DNA of 64,000 nucleotides from Polytrichum commune (GCA_950295325.1 OX485809.1:8680001-8744000); one strand, 5' to 3'; numbered from the stretch's first letter, positions 23,171 through 35,395 are shown. Notes: generated from the sequence alone by a model not told the origin. Translations and numbers: made by a program.

Positions 23171-26100
23171 TCCAACCCTCATAAGTTTTGCATTTTTTGT
23201 CCGATTGAAATGATTTTCTGATCGTTAGAAAAATAATTATGTGTACCAAGTAAATTTATTATACTTAGGCCTAAATTACAGTGCACAAAAATGATGTTTT
23301 AATCGTTAACTAACGTAAGTTTTACAATCAAACTAGCTACAAAGAAGAAAACAATATCAACATCCGGGACGTGGAACAATGAAGGAGGCAGCGGCTCGGC
23401 CTACATCGAGCTCAATCAACCGAGGAGAATTGAGGTAAAATAACTAATCGTAGCCTTTCATTTAAGGTTGGAAGGAGCGCGGCCAAGGTATGCATCCCTA
23501 AACCCATTTGCCTATCTCGTAAGGTTAAGTGGCTTGACCACTTGACCGCCAAGGGGGTACCTAACTTCATTGTTTTCGGGCATCTTGATATGTTTTGTGG
23601 TAGTAGTTTTATTTATTAGGAAGTTCCGTATGTGGTAAGTTGGATTAATTACCAACACGATGTGAGCCCAAGTTGGGGTTCATAATTGTGGTTAACCTTT
23701 AGAACGGTTAAAATTTAGGCTTTAATTTTTCATTATATTATTTAAAACATAAAAAAATTGTGAGTTGAGTGGAAGTTGAATTTAGCTTCATTAGGGGTTG
23801 GCTTGTGTTTTTGTGAGTACTGCATTAGTGGAAGTTAGTTTGAGCTGGGTTAAGAAGAACTCAGGGCAAGTAGGTAGGTATGGGTTAGGCTTAGAGTTAA
23901 TTGTTTTCTTGAGGTAGTCAGGTGTTTATTTTAGGCACTTGGTGGCTTCGTGAAGGGGTTGTAACCGTTTCCAGTTGGGTGAGGTGTTGGAATCCCGGAT
24001 CTGAGAAGGGGAAACTCTCTATTCGGTTGGGAAGAACACTGTGCACACTCTCTCGAGGTGGCGGCCGAGGTTGGCTGAGAACGGCGATGCCTTGTAGGTT
24101 GGGGGCTCCAGCAGAATCGTTAGGTTGTAGCAGTTAAATTTGGTTAGGGGAGTAAGTGGCCGAATGCGGCAAGGCTAAAGCAGGGGCGCTGGGAGGGAAT
24201 AGTCTCTTCCGTGAGAAAAGGGCATGAATCACACTAGAGGCAGAACACATAGTCGGCACAAGGGCTGGGAATGTAGGAGGCTGAGTTCTGAGAGGTTGGC
24301 ATCGAACAACAAGGGCTGGGAGGAATGCGCAATGCAAGTAGAGGAGGCTTAAACCCTACTGATCTGCACCAAGGGAAGGGAATTCGTGAGGTTGGAAGAG
24401 ACTCCAGCTGCCAGAAGGTGGCACGGATTAGACATGTTACAAGAGAATCGAATTCCTACACAATGGGTCAGTTCAAGTTGCTAATGCTACTGAATTTTGT
24501 GACTTGTTAAGTGAAAAGGGAAAGGCATCAACGATGAATGGATGCACTGGGTTCGGCTTCCATTGCTGGAATTGGGCTTCAGGATAGATCTGCCTTTGCG
24601 GCAGAGAGAAAAATTATAATGCCACGAGGCTGTATGATGATCTGTAGTCAGTAGCAATAGTAGCGGTGAAGGATTGCTCTGCAATGGGCAACAAGGTTTT
24701 GGAGGATGTGGCCAAGGAGCTTGCTGCGGAATCTACGTAGCTGAAGACCAGTGCAGATACCGCTCTCAGAGTCAGGTGTTAGGCTGGTGTGGACAGTGGT
24801 TGAGCTCGCTGCCTCGAGCTACGGGAGCTCCACCCTGTGACGGGTTCTGAAGGGCAGTGAAGGGCATTGATGAGCTTAGGCCCAGGAGGAACAACGTAGT
24901 ATCATAGGCTAACCGAGATGACTGAAGGCTTCGGGCTTAGCTTAACTTGAAGGGCATATAACCGTGCATCCATGGGTGAAAATATTACAATTAATGGATA
25001 GTTGGAATTAGGGATAGGGCTAGCTTAATTAGTGGGATTAGAGGTTTTGATTAGGTTAGCGGAGCATTAGCGGAATGTGTGGCCATAATGATTGTTTAAG
25101 TGGTGTTTTCTTATGTGTTATGATATCAATGTGGGTGTTAAGCGATCACAAGGTGCCAGAGTGTTTGTAAACACTAATTACCTTGTGCGCTCTAAATAAA
25201 GTTGAGAGATTTATAAATGCTTCCATTAGAACTAGCATGACTCAAGGTCACTAGATCAGGCATAAGGATTGGGTGTATGTTAGCCTTAGCTCTCACTTGC
25301 ACTATGACATATTAAGGGTAGAGGTTTAGGGTTGACACACGACCACTCTGAATGTTGTTGGTGGAAATGTGAGATTAATGACCCGCAATTTCACTATTAT
25401 GTTGTTGGCCCTGTGCATAATGAGTAATGGCGCCAATTTTTTAAAGATTGTGCAACAGGTTGAACCTACATGTTGTTCGTCATTCTAGTCCCATTAAGTT
25501 GCATTTCGTGATCTATCCTGTATAAACATACCTAACAATTAAGAACATAAAAAAATCATAAACCCTTATTGGAAAGAGATCCGTATCGAAAACTTAATTC
25601 GGTAGGATGATACCACCCTTCGGACCGTTGAAGTCCGAAGGGTTTGAGATGTCACTCGACCTTCAAAGGACCTGTACGAGGCCTTAGAAGATTCCGAGCT
25701 AAGGAATGTATTAACTATGTAGGGGTGATGCCTAATATATGAATGTAGTAAGGTAGGATATGTAAACAAAATTAACTAAATAAGAAAGAATTTGTGTAAA
25801 GGGTGGGATTTAGGCCAAGTCATCCCGCTTAGGAAATTAAATATAACTAAGTAAAGAAATTAAAAGAAATTGAATGGTCCATCAAATCGTCGTTGTTCCG
25901 TTCATTGAGCTAGGGGTGGTATGAGTTACACTCGGGTGGTGTGTATCAGAACCATCTCAATTTACAAGTTAAGATTGTCTTGGTTCCAAAGGTGTGTCTA
26001 CGCTTAGAATAAGTTGTAGGTTTAGATTAGAACTAGATATGAAGTTGGTTAGTGGAGTGTTAAGCCACAATAGTAAAAAACTAAGGTCCAACCTCCGGAG

Positions 26101-26473
26101 GTACTATAACGCATATTTAATTCCCCTCCAAAAATCTAAGTACTCACGTTGTACACCTATCATCCGGGTTCGGCTTGGGCACCTGCAAGTGCATGTCATC
26201 TTCACCGAAGGGTTTGTGTGATACTTTTAGGCTCCCTCGGAAGGGGGTGGCCTTAAAGCGCCACACAAAGCCAAGTGGCTTTGATGGTAGAACTCCCCCG
26301 CCGAAGTAAAAAACATGAACAAATTTTCCTCTGCTCTTCCTCTCAGGGAGAAAATTCTCGAAAATTGGCTCAACAAAGCTTCTTTCTGGGTTCAAGTGCA
26401 TCTACAATTTCTTCTTATCTATTTGTTCTTTTTTCTACTTCACATTTTTACCTATTGATTTTTCTTATCATAG
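23171..26473. other. no recognisable gene
   Basis: Includes a moderately GC-rich part (23900-24900) with scattered short frames, none with a motif I recognise. A small perfect hairpin (10-bp arms CCCTTCGGAC / GTCCGAAGGG at 25616-25625 and 25633-25642, 7-nt loop) is the only clear structure. Upstream exons of the gene remnant at 26474 may be hidden near 25990-26400, but I could not show it. Confidence 0.4.
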
Positions 26474-28354
26474 TTGGAAAAGGGGGTTGAGGCTGAGATC
26501 CCATCATTTGAAAATGAATGTTCCGTTGACATTGAGTGGGGTTCTATAAAGGATATTTTGCAACCTGCCAATTATATTGAGTATTGGAGGCTCATTATGT
26601 GGGACAAAGCTTTCTGGGTGTATTTTGATGACAAGGGAATTTTGAAATTTATTAAAGACCTTGATCTCATGGAGTTTGAGGAAGGCCCCATAGCAATCAA
26701 ATGCGTCGCTTACCGGTAATCTTTTGAGTTGTTATTTAGTTTATACTATCTTTGTTTCGTTTCGTTTCCACCACTGTTTTTTTTTCTGATGTTCTTCATT
26801 TTGTAGGTACATTCACTGTGGGTTCGTTGTGAAGAATGTTTTGCCTTCTTTGTGCTTGCCTACTTTCCTTCTAGATTGGGTCGACAACAACTCCAATCTT
26901 TGTGTGTATACGGGCATGCAACTTGCAAAGTTTCCACTCATGCACTTGGTGGTTGGTACTTGGATTGCTCTCGTGGATTCGTGCCCGAGGTGGAAGAAAC
27001 CCTTTACAATAGCCTTGTAAGCTCTGCCCCTGAGGTGATTGAATTAGAGAAAAAGCCGGAAGAAGATAACCCAACTCCTCCATCCAATGAGAAGGAGGTT
27101 GCGCCAGTGAAAGACAAGGGCAAGGGTAGGAAGGTTGCCGCACAAGCATAAAACGTGGCCCATTATTTTTTTGTAAAATTAATATAGGGGCTGAAGATAA
27201 GGATCCTAGAAGGTATGTTTAGTATGGTATGTAAATGGGTTTAGGATTCACGGAGATGAATGATAATTGGGATTTCCGTCTGTCCAAAATTACTTAAAAT
27301 GAATATATAGTACAAAAATTGCAGTGACTTGGACAATATATGTAATAGAAGGGTGCAAACAAATGGGTCATTTTTGAAATTTAAGTAATTGTAGGGAGAC
27401 TTTAATTCAATCCTAAAAGGTAAATAACCCCAAAACAAAAAACCCCCAGCCGCACGTGGTGCACAAAAATGCCTTAGAGTGATCTACCCGTGATCCATTT
27501 TTTTTATACCCTTGTCTTTTGCATGCATGTATTTCTAACTTTCCCTTGGACATTTCATGTAGACCCGCAAGTTCTTCATCAAGGTCCTCATGCGTAATGA
27601 ATTCATTTTGAATGTCCGTACCTCGGACTTTGAGGACATGGGTTACAATCTCAAGAGAGATAGTTGGCTCGACAGTTTCATTGATGAGAAGAATCAAACG
27701 ATAAGGGAAGACGGGGTGCCTTGGAGAGGTGCTCGTAAAAAATGACACGAATTTTTCTCCATTCATTTCTCCGCCCTCACAGACAAGGACGATATTATCA
27801 TGGATTGGCAATGTGGCGTCGGTTCATTCTTTATTTTTTTGAGTTTTTTTTTTTCCATTTTCTATGTTCTTATTGCATTTCCCATTCATTCCCTTATTCT
27901 TACATTTTTTTGATGTTTTAGGGGGTTCCGTCATTGCTTGCCGTTCCATTCAATACCATATTGTGGTGCTCGAATCGGATATCGACATCTTCAAGTCTCT
28001 TCTCATCCCCATGCGTGAGCCTAAGGATGATGGCGAAGCAGAATTTTGATTTGTTGTGTGCATAACTTCGATTTTGGCTTCCAACTTGTTTGTTTGCATT
28101 TCCATATTCTCGGATCACAGTTTTTTGCATGTGTTCATGTTTATTTTTTTTCGGCTTGTATGTTCAGAGTTCCAAAGGAGAGTCCAATCCATGTCCTCAC
28201 TGCGGACATGTTTGCAACCCCTTGAACAATGTTTGAGCTCCCTTCGTATGCTACTGAGTTTGCCCGTCATTTCGCGGAGGCACCGTCCCCACCTCCTTTT
28301 CGCACCGGCCCTTTTAACAAACCAGTCTTGGATTTCCTAGACATAGAGGCCAAG
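26474..28354 (+). pseudogene. decayed spliced gene resembling an N4/N6-type methyltransferase
   Basis: Exon-like pieces in order: 26474-26715 (preceded by CATAG; contains YWRLIMWDKAFWVYF and ends CG/GTAATC); a 91-bp intron; 26807-27020, which restores the frame exactly (CG+G, then YIHCGFVVKNVLPSLCLP) and then appears to frameshift into an acidic/lysine-rich tail stopping at 27151; 27563-27828 after CATGTAG, with LNVRTSDFEDMGYN, VPWRGARKK, a TGA, then IIMDWQCGVGS; 27922-28049 after TTTTAG, with SVIACRSIQYHIVVLESDID; and 28169-28354 with two stops. The order WRGxR, a D-x-x-CGxGS-like glycine loop, then ACR-(10)-VVLExDxxIF resembles the AdoMet-binding region of amino-methyltransferases of the N6_N4_Mtase type. 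I see no intact DPPY-type catalytic motif. Multiple stops make it a pseudogene; the family assignment is tentative. Confidence 0.42.
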
Positions 28355-28399
28355 TAGGGCAAGGATAATGATAGACACGATAGTCCAAGCTATTGATTA

Positions 28400-30480
28400 G
28401 GCCTTGTGGATTTGGAGACTCAAGCTCGTATGCTATGTTTTTATTTGAATTCTTTTGAGTTCATCTGTTTTGTTTCCATCTACCTTTTGCAAATCCCCAT
28501 TCCACTCGTTCTTTATGTTATGTTGATGTTTCATTCTGCTTGCTGATGTCAATTCTAATTTAATCCTAAATCATTTAGAAACCATACTACAAGAACTTTT
28601 ACAAGAAACACATTCTTCCACGACTCCACGTTCTACTTGCTGGTGGAATTAGATAAAGTTATAATCTCCATGGGATTGGGGTATTTTTTTTAACAAATTG
28701 AACTCAAAACATCTCAAAATTCCACTATCATATGCACTCCTTCTATCAAATTTGTCCATCATAATTCAAATTCTTCCCTTTCCAAAATTCGCTTTCCGCT
28801 CTTTGCTCTCCACTCTCCGCTCTATGCTCACACTATTAAGTTTCCCTCTCCAAAGGAAGGGGAAGATGATGGTGTCCAGGCACCCGTTGGGGGGGGGGTT
28901 CTAGACACTCTTGGTGAGGTTGCCATTGACAAGGATTGTCTTATGAGGGCTAGGCCACTAGTGGGCGGAAAAACTGTGCAATGTGGGAAGGGGGTCCCAA
29001 AGCTTGGACTTTGAGAAATTGTTGCCCACCACCCCCACTCACCTTTGGGACTAGCTTGCCCCTCTTGTTGAAGAATTCATCACAAGATTCTCGCCCGAGG
29101 GTGAGGCAAAGGGCGTGATTGCAGTACAAGAATAAGACAATGGTATTTGTGTTATTTAGCCTCATGAAACTCCACACTATCACGTGAACTAAGTCTTGGA
29201 CCTCACACAAAAAATGCCACAAACCGGGACGAACTCATACAACCTTATGGTTCAAGAGAATTTCCCCATTATAGTCCATTTCAGTTGGTGAGAATGCTAC
29301 AAATGTGCTTTCGTGAATTGAATGGGCATTCTTAGAGCTAGGTTATTTTGTCATCATGAGGAGGGACCTTGTCATCGGATCAATTAGCCACACCCTTCTC
29401 CACAATTAACAAAGGTGCGTTCGTAACATTTTCCTCAATGAATGCCTCTACCACAATCTCCATGTCCATGAGATTGTCATTTGCCTATTGGGATTCCTGT
29501 GTCTCAAGGATGGGTTTAGTGTCATCGGTAGTTCCTCTAGCTCAAGAATGTTCATATGTACAATCTCAATTCTTGTAGAGGCTCCGGTCTCCTTAAACTC
29601 CATCTTGTTGACACCTTTGTAGTCATTGGATTCTCTTACGTATCTTTCACATTGTTTGTGATTTGTGCACTACCATCATCCAACCTAACTATGACCATGG
29701 GAAAAGTTGTGAATGTAGTTGTGTCCATTTTTGTAGAAGGTAGAGCTTTAGATTGCTCGTATTCAATGGAAATGTAAAGGAAGAGGCATGAGAAACAATA
29801 AGGTTAGAATAAGGCTATAATGCTAGTCTAAAGAGGGATAAAAATTATCCCATATTGTTTGTATAAACCAATGAAAAGAAGAAAAACAATAAAATGTAAA
29901 GCAAGGAGATCATGAGACCATCTCACTCCAAGCATTGCTCATATGCTTTTGTGTATGTGTAGATACTTGTCCAATCTCATCTCTAGTCCTATTGACATCC
30001 AATAAGTTATGGGCTTATCATGCAAGTGAAGTGCCTTAGAAATTTGATTGCATTGAGGTTGCGGAATGGATTTTGAGGGGTTGGCACTTTGGAGCTTCAT
30101 ATGTTGGAGGTGTCTGAGGGCGCATTTGGTTGTTATAAGTTTTGTTTTTGTTTTTTTTGCTTTTGCTTAAATGTATGTTTGATGCAAGAATATATGATTT
30201 GAGTTTTTTGAGTGTTGAGAGATTTGGAGGTGTTTAGATTTCAAAAACATTTGATTGGAGTGTTTTGAGCGTTCAAAGGATAATTTGAGAGCTTTGAAGG
30301 TGTTTAGACTCCAATAGAATATGACTTGAGAGGCTTGAATGTTTAGAAATTGATTTGAGAGTGTAAGACATATTTAAGGTGAAGATGACCTTATTTGACT
30401 GATTTGAATGTCTTAAGAACACTCTTGAGGTGCAGAAAATCTAACTTGAGGCAATTGAGAGTGTTAGGTATTTGAGGTGA
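28400..30480. other. no certain gene
   Basis: Contains a 90-codon minus-strand frame at 28950-29222 (FLYCNHALCLTLGRES) and a minus-strand stretch near 29470-29380 reading MEIVVEAFIEENV. These look coding but unassignable. They could belong to a second decayed gene on the minus strand. A region of loosely repeated TTGAGAG..TTTAGA motifs spans about 30180-30480. Confidence 0.3.
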
Positions 30481-30493
30481 AAAAAAATCTAGA

Positions 30494-32045
30494 GATGGAT
30501 CCAAGTGGGAGAAATGAAGGCCCTACAATGGTCGTTTTGGATGAATATTTCAAACCATCTTTGTGTGATGACGGTGAGGAGCGCGAAAAATAAGTGGGAG
30601 ATCACTTGGTTGCAAATGAAGAAACAATCGAAATAACCGTGAAGAATCACGGTCGCATTGATAGATTTGGCATAGATGGAAAATGTCCTAAGAGGGAGCG
30701 GCGCCTAGTTGGAAAGTGGTGGAAGAATCATATTCTACCCCAACACGCCGAAGAACGGACCAATGTGGAATTTTTGGACGATCTTTTGAATTTGTGCAAA
30801 ATGTTAAGATCCGAAAATGCAAGCAAGTGGGAGGCTGCAATGCAAGAGGAATACAACTCACTAATGGCCAACGGTCTATGGAATTGACCAACCTTTATAA
30901 GAATCGCAAGAGTGTAGGATGCCAATGGGTGTTCCGCACCAAAAGGGATGCATAAGGTGAAATTGTTAGATATAAGGCGCAGTTAGTAGCAAAATGATAT
31001 TCTTAAGTGGCCAAAGTGGATTTCAATGAGACATTTATCCCTGTGGCCAAATTTATCACCATTAGGTGCATTATCACAATAAGAGTGGCTATGGATTGGG
31101 AGATCCACCAAATGAACGAAAAGACATCATTTTGAATGAAATATTGGATGTGAAGATTTACATGGATCAACCGGAGGGTTTCATACAATCACCTTGTGTG
31201 CAAACTCAAGAAAACTTTGTACATGTTCAAGCAATTATCGAGGGTGTGGTACATTATATTGACTCATTCTTCATCAACGAGGGCTATTGTAGGATCATTC
31301 ATTATAAGTCAAATAAGTAGGTGAGTATTTGTTGGCGACAATCCTCTACGTGGACAATTTGATCATATTGGCAAACAATGTAGCCCAGTTGAAGTGGCTC
31401 AAATTGGAACTCGAGAAAGAATTTGAAATGAGCAATGTCTAAGAGTTGTATTATTACCTAGGAATGGAATTTGAGAGGAATAGGGAACCCCGTATCATTA
31501 CCATGAACCAAAGGAACTACATTGAGGAGGTCCTTAAGCATTTCAACATGGAAGAATGTAAACCGGTTGGAACTCCATTCGATGCGAATTCAATATTGTT
31601 ATTATTTTCGGATGAGGAATTTTGGAATGTACAAAGAAAAATGGAAGGTGTTCCATACAAGGCCAGGGTAGGATCTCTCATGTATGCAATGGTGGCCACA
31701 ATGGCTAATATTGCATTTGCGGTGAGTACGGTGAGCCAATTTATGTCGAAAGCCGGTCCACCGCATTGGATGGCCATAAAATACATCGTGAGGTATTTGA
31801 AAGGCATTTCAAATTATGCCTCATAGGCTAGATATCACTTTTAGAGGATTTTGTGATGCGGATTGGGGGTGATATGCAAACAACTAGCAATCCATCACAG
31901 AGTATGTGTTTTTTGTTGGCGTTAGAGTCATTTTGTGGAAATGCAAGAAACAACCTACCATTGCATTGTCTACGACGAAGGCAAAGTACATGGCCACTAT
32001 CCTCCCCAAGACACAACAAAAATTATGGGAGAAACAACTAAGTAT
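30494..32045 (+). mobile_element. degenerate Ty1/copia pol fragment, second element
   Basis: The RT-RNase H part of a copia polyprotein, with several stops and frameshifts. Visible in order: ENASKWEAAMQEEYNSL at about 30812-30864, SVGCQWVFRTKRDA to 30952, VDFNETFIPVAKF near 31020-31055, IYMDQPEGF near 31155-31185, the active-site region LYVDNLIIL at about 31341-31370, YYYLGMEFERN at 31446 on, GSLMYAMVATMANIAFAVS near 31670-31730, and an RNase H section with FCDADWG near 31847-31872 and LSTTKAKYMA near 31965-32000. The active site reads YVDN rather than YVDD, so a catalytic aspartate is lost. It is not closely similar in detail to the copia remnant at 487-2045. A LINE abuts it. Confidence 0.85.
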
Positions 32046-33735
32046 ACTTCATAACATTTGAAAAGCAATCCACACCACTTGTAGTTATCCCCACACACAA
32101 CTACATAATTACCTAGACATGTTAGCCATACAATCGCCAAACGTCCCCAATGTCCCATCAACCCTAAATCCAACAAATCTCGCACAATAGATAGAAACAA
32201 TAGCTAACATTGGAAGAACCGCCAAGAAAGAACCCAAAAATTCCCTCAAAACAAACCGCAATAAAGTGCAAGAAAACCATAACCAAATACCAAACCCTAC
32301 TAGAGAAAAAACCAAAAATAATACACAAACGTATTCCAACCCACTACCAACACCACTCTTGATTGCCTCAAAGATCCAAATAATAACATCCTTAGAGCAT
32401 CCTCAGCCCACACAAGGTACTCGCTCCCGGCATCAAAGTTTGCAAGGAGCCCGGCGAATGGGAGGGAGGAAGAGGCGGGAGGGGGGTCCAGCCGTGCGCC
32501 CGGCAAGCGCCCCCAGCACACAAGCTTCGCTCCTCCTCATGCCATGGTGGCCTCTGCTAGTACAGTAGCGGGAGGACAAATTCTCACTGCAAACTCGAAA
32601 AAAGTGCTGAGAGCGGGAGTGCTTTTGATGGGACCCGCTCCATAACGGGACGGGTAGCGAGGCCGTTGGCCCGAACCCCGGGCACCCTAATCCCGGCAGT
32701 TACCGTTGCTGGGAGAACACCATGTCCGACTGAGGATGCTCTTACAAAACCAACAAACATAGCCAATGAAATATACCGCTCTCAACAAGCATCATTCCAA
32801 AGACAAACACACATATGAGACGATACTACGGATCACCCCGATACATGCATGTGTGCCATCCAAAAATACCCATGGCATACCCCCAATGGCATTATTTTAG
32901 AAAATAATGCCCAATGGACACACTCTTATATAACAACTTCTCCCACAAAATATATGATCAAAGCCCCAAACAACTAGCACGTGAAAAAACTCCAGGATTA
33001 GACAATATCCCAAACAAAATAATGAAAATACTTCCACAATCCTGCCAGGTTATGCTCTTCATGTTCTTACAACAATGCTACAAACAAAAGGAAATCTTGA
33101 CCTTCTGGAAACACAACAAAACCATTCTTTTAAACAAGAAACGACCCACTCCTCCTTACCAACTATAGACCTATCGCGCTAGCCAACACAATATACAAAT
33201 CTTACATTAACACACTAACATCACTCCTCAAAAGTTATGGAGAAAAACATAGAATATTACACTTTAGTCAAGAAGGATGTAGACCTCAATGCAATACCAC
33301 AAGGCAAATCCAAACAATCATCGCAACCCTCGAAGATGCACAACTCACAAATAAAGACATAAACCTAACATATATCGACTTTTGAAATGCTTGAGATCCA
33401 TTGACCACACTAGACTACTAGCCCTAATGGAAGACCTAGGCTTCCCCCATGATGCAGTAGAATAATAGGTTGCATTTATGTAGACTCAACTACATCATTC
33501 TCAAGAAACCACTTCTGCAACATGTTACCAATACAAATAAACAACGGATGGAAAGTAAACCCCCTCATAACTGTCACAACCGGAGTAAGAGGCGCCATAC
33601 ACAAATACTCAATAAAAAAAAAACTCAATGACCTCACCATTCCCAAACCCACCATTAAAGCTCTCATGAGAAAAATACACCAAAATGCCATCGAATACCT
33701 CATATACATGTACTCAATAAAAGAAAACTAGACAA
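32046..33735 (+). mobile_element. degenerate LINE (non-LTR) reverse transcriptase
   Basis: The A-rich sense strand encodes non-LTR RT landmarks in shifting frames: KTPGLDNIPNKIMKILPQ near 32985-33045, CYKQKEILTFWKHNKTILLN near 33078-33140, YRPIALANTIYKSYINTLTS near 33168-33228, QEGCRPQCNTTRQIQTIIA near 33270-33325, and LTYIDF near 33367-33384, where the catalytic F/Y-x-D-F block would sit. The TPGxDxIPxK and RPIALxNxxYK motifs are diagnostic of LINE RTs. Beyond that it degrades quickly. The stretch 32046-32394 is the decayed upstream part. A GC-rich MITE interrupts it at 32395-32741. Confidence 0.75.
32395..32741. mobile_element. GC-rich Harbinger-type MITE nested in the LINE, TTA target duplication
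   Basis: The ends are perfect 12-bp inverted repeats GAGCATCCTCAG / CTGAGGATGCTC, flanked by TTA at 32392-32394 and 32742-32744. GAGCATC-type ends with TWA duplications are typical of plant PIF/Harbinger MITEs. Its high GC stands out sharply from the A-rich LINE on both sides. Confidence 0.88.
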
Positions 33736-34249
33736 TAGACAAACCAACACCCCCCCCCCCCCTTACAAACATACAAAGAACTCACCTTCCGAAAGGAAGG
33801 CAAAACACCTTAACCTGCATCATGGATAACCATGATCAATTCAAGGTCAATAACTTGAATTCAATGGACTCACATTCACGCTGGTACATAACTCCAACGT
33901 TATTATTCTTTTTCTTTTTCTTTTTTTGGGAATGCATGGATCAATGTAGTTTAGAAGTGGAATCCACCCAAACTAAATTGATCTACATATTCCCATATGA
34001 AGCTGAATTGTTTCATGTTGCAGTCCTCAAGGTAGGTTTCAATCGGCTCAAACACAATCAACACAAAACCTGCAATAGGGTGGGAATAACATCGTGGTTT
34101 GAAACCGCATTTATTGTACATATAACCAGAATCTGCCAGTTTTTTCTTTATTGTTTTTGTTTCCGAGGGAAATCCTTTGCTACACGCCAATTCACATATA
34201 ACTTAGTACACGGAATTCAGACTTGCATTCCAAGAGTTACTGAACGTAG
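33736..34249. other. uncertain 179-codon open frame, otherwise nothing
   Basis: Starts with a 14-base C-run (about 33750-33763). A plus-strand frame at 33822-34361 is open for 179 codons but includes a phenylalanine run translated from a T-tract, has no recognisable domain, and overlaps the tandem repeats at its end. I consider it most likely chance. Confidence 0.3.
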
Positions 34250-34715
34250 ACCGGAAGTATGTGTAAGCGTCGTTGTGGATAGTGAAACAGCAAATTTCTA
34301 CTCCAGCTTTTGCACAAAACTGTTGTCTCCGACACGAACATCATCTACTTACACTTGCTAGGTATATGCTACGTTTTAATTTCAACACTCCCCAAGGCCT
34401 GCAGCAATTCTACTTCAAGAGGTGAAGTATGTTACAGAGAGATGTTAAGTATGTTACAGAGAGATGTTTGTGTGATCACCTTATGGTCCACCGCATCGTT
34501 GTAGACAGTGAAACGACAAAATTTAACTCCAGGTCTTCCATAAAAACTGTTGTTTTTGAAACGAACATCACCTACTTACACTTACTATGCAATATGGGTA
34601 TCCTGGTTTCAACACTCCCGAAGGCCTAGAGCAATTGTACTTCGAGAGATGAAGTATGTTACAGGGAGACGTTTATGTGATAACCTTATGTTCCATCACA
34701 TTGAGCATTCAGTAG
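34250..34715. repeat. tandem repeat of about 226 bp, 3' of the minus-strand histidine-rich gene
   Basis: The anchor CGTTGTGGATAGTGAAAC (34271) recurs as CGTTGTAGACAGTGAAAC (34497). The block TACTTACACTTGCT/TTACTATG and the ACTTCAAGAGGTGAAGTATG block recur in step, with a partial third unit ending at the stop side of the gene. It also includes a local GTATGTTACAGAGAGATGTT duplication (34427-34470). Lies immediately downstream of the stop codon of the minus-strand gene, so it may be its 3' UTR. Confidence 0.7.
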
Positions 34716-34720
34716 TTTCT

Positions 34721-35395
34721 TCAGGGCGAGGGGTTGATGTTGTCTTTGTCGTTGTTTTTCTCGTCGAGTGCCATGACAGCCAGTGCTTCATTGGCTTCCT
34801 CCACGCCCTCCGCAGTGACAGGGACGAGGTTTTCGACGTCGTTGATCGGTACATTAGTCGTGGCGGAGCTGCCTCTCTCACCAGAATGGCAACAACGATC
34901 AGGAGGTGAAGCGCATCGCCTCATGCCGACATGGCGGTTCAAGTGACCGAAATGATGACATCTCTTAACTATATGGTGGCCGCCATGGCGTTTCTTATGG
35001 CCACAATGTCGGTGTGGAACAAAGTCGAGAAAAATCATCTCGGTGATAGCAGGCCCTTGAGAAGGACCTGAATCGTCGTTTCCGGTTTCTGGATGGAGGC
35101 AATGCTCTTGTTCAGAACTGGATGATGGAACCATGCCGACATGGCCGTTGAATATCAAGTGGCCATGGTGATAGTGGCTGTGGTGACCATGATGGCCACG
35201 GTGGTGCCGCCCGACAAATCTCGGAGGTCCAGAAGAAGTTGGACAATGGTGAGGATGGCTGCCATGAGGAGGAAGGACAAGTGGATGTGATCTGTGGTGT
35301 AATTTGAAGTGATGGTGAGGGCGGAGACGACATCCATAACCGTGTTCTCTTTCTCCCGAAAACGGCGTTAGTATCATCGTGTCTGCAGCCACCAT
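34721..35395 (-). CDS. histidine-rich protein of unknown function, 224 aa (paralogue of 37398-38462)
   Basis: One uninterrupted frame with no intron in the coding part. About 35 of 224 residues are histidine (some 16%), concentrated at 27-80 in H/G/R clusters such as GHHGHHSHYHHGH and again at 128-155. No signal peptide or membrane segment. The start is supported because the paralogue shares M-x-AADTM from the first residue. Also shared: CLHPE (99-103), GPAITE (114-119), HSGERG (170-175) and an acidic C-terminal block (170-211) with PINDVE and ALAVMALDE, ending NPSP. Metal binding, or a disordered stress protein, are possible readings of the composition only; I recognise no family. It is transcribed away from its paralogue, with about 2.0 kb between start codons. 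It is shorter than the paralogue mainly in the centre. Confidence 0.8.
   Translation of the reverse strand: MVAADTMILTPFSGEREHGYGCRLRPHHHFKLHHRSHPLVLPPHGSHPHHCPTSSGPPRFVGRHHRGHHGHHSHYHHGHLIFNGHVGMVPSSSSEQEHCLHPETGNDDSGPSQGPAITEMIFLDFVPHRHCGHKKRHGGHHIVKRCHHFGHLNRHVGMRRCASPPDRCCHSGERGSSATTNVPINDVENLVPVTAEGVEEANEALAVMALDEKNNDKDNINPSP

Noticed and set aside
33822-34361. 179-codon plus-strand frame
   Set aside because: Includes a phenylalanine run from a T-tract, overlaps tandem repeats, and shows no domain. Judged chance, though transcription evidence could change this.
34734-34946. 70-codon plus-strand frame, and 35112-35337 minus frames
   Set aside because: Shadows of the minus-strand histidine-rich coding region in other frames.
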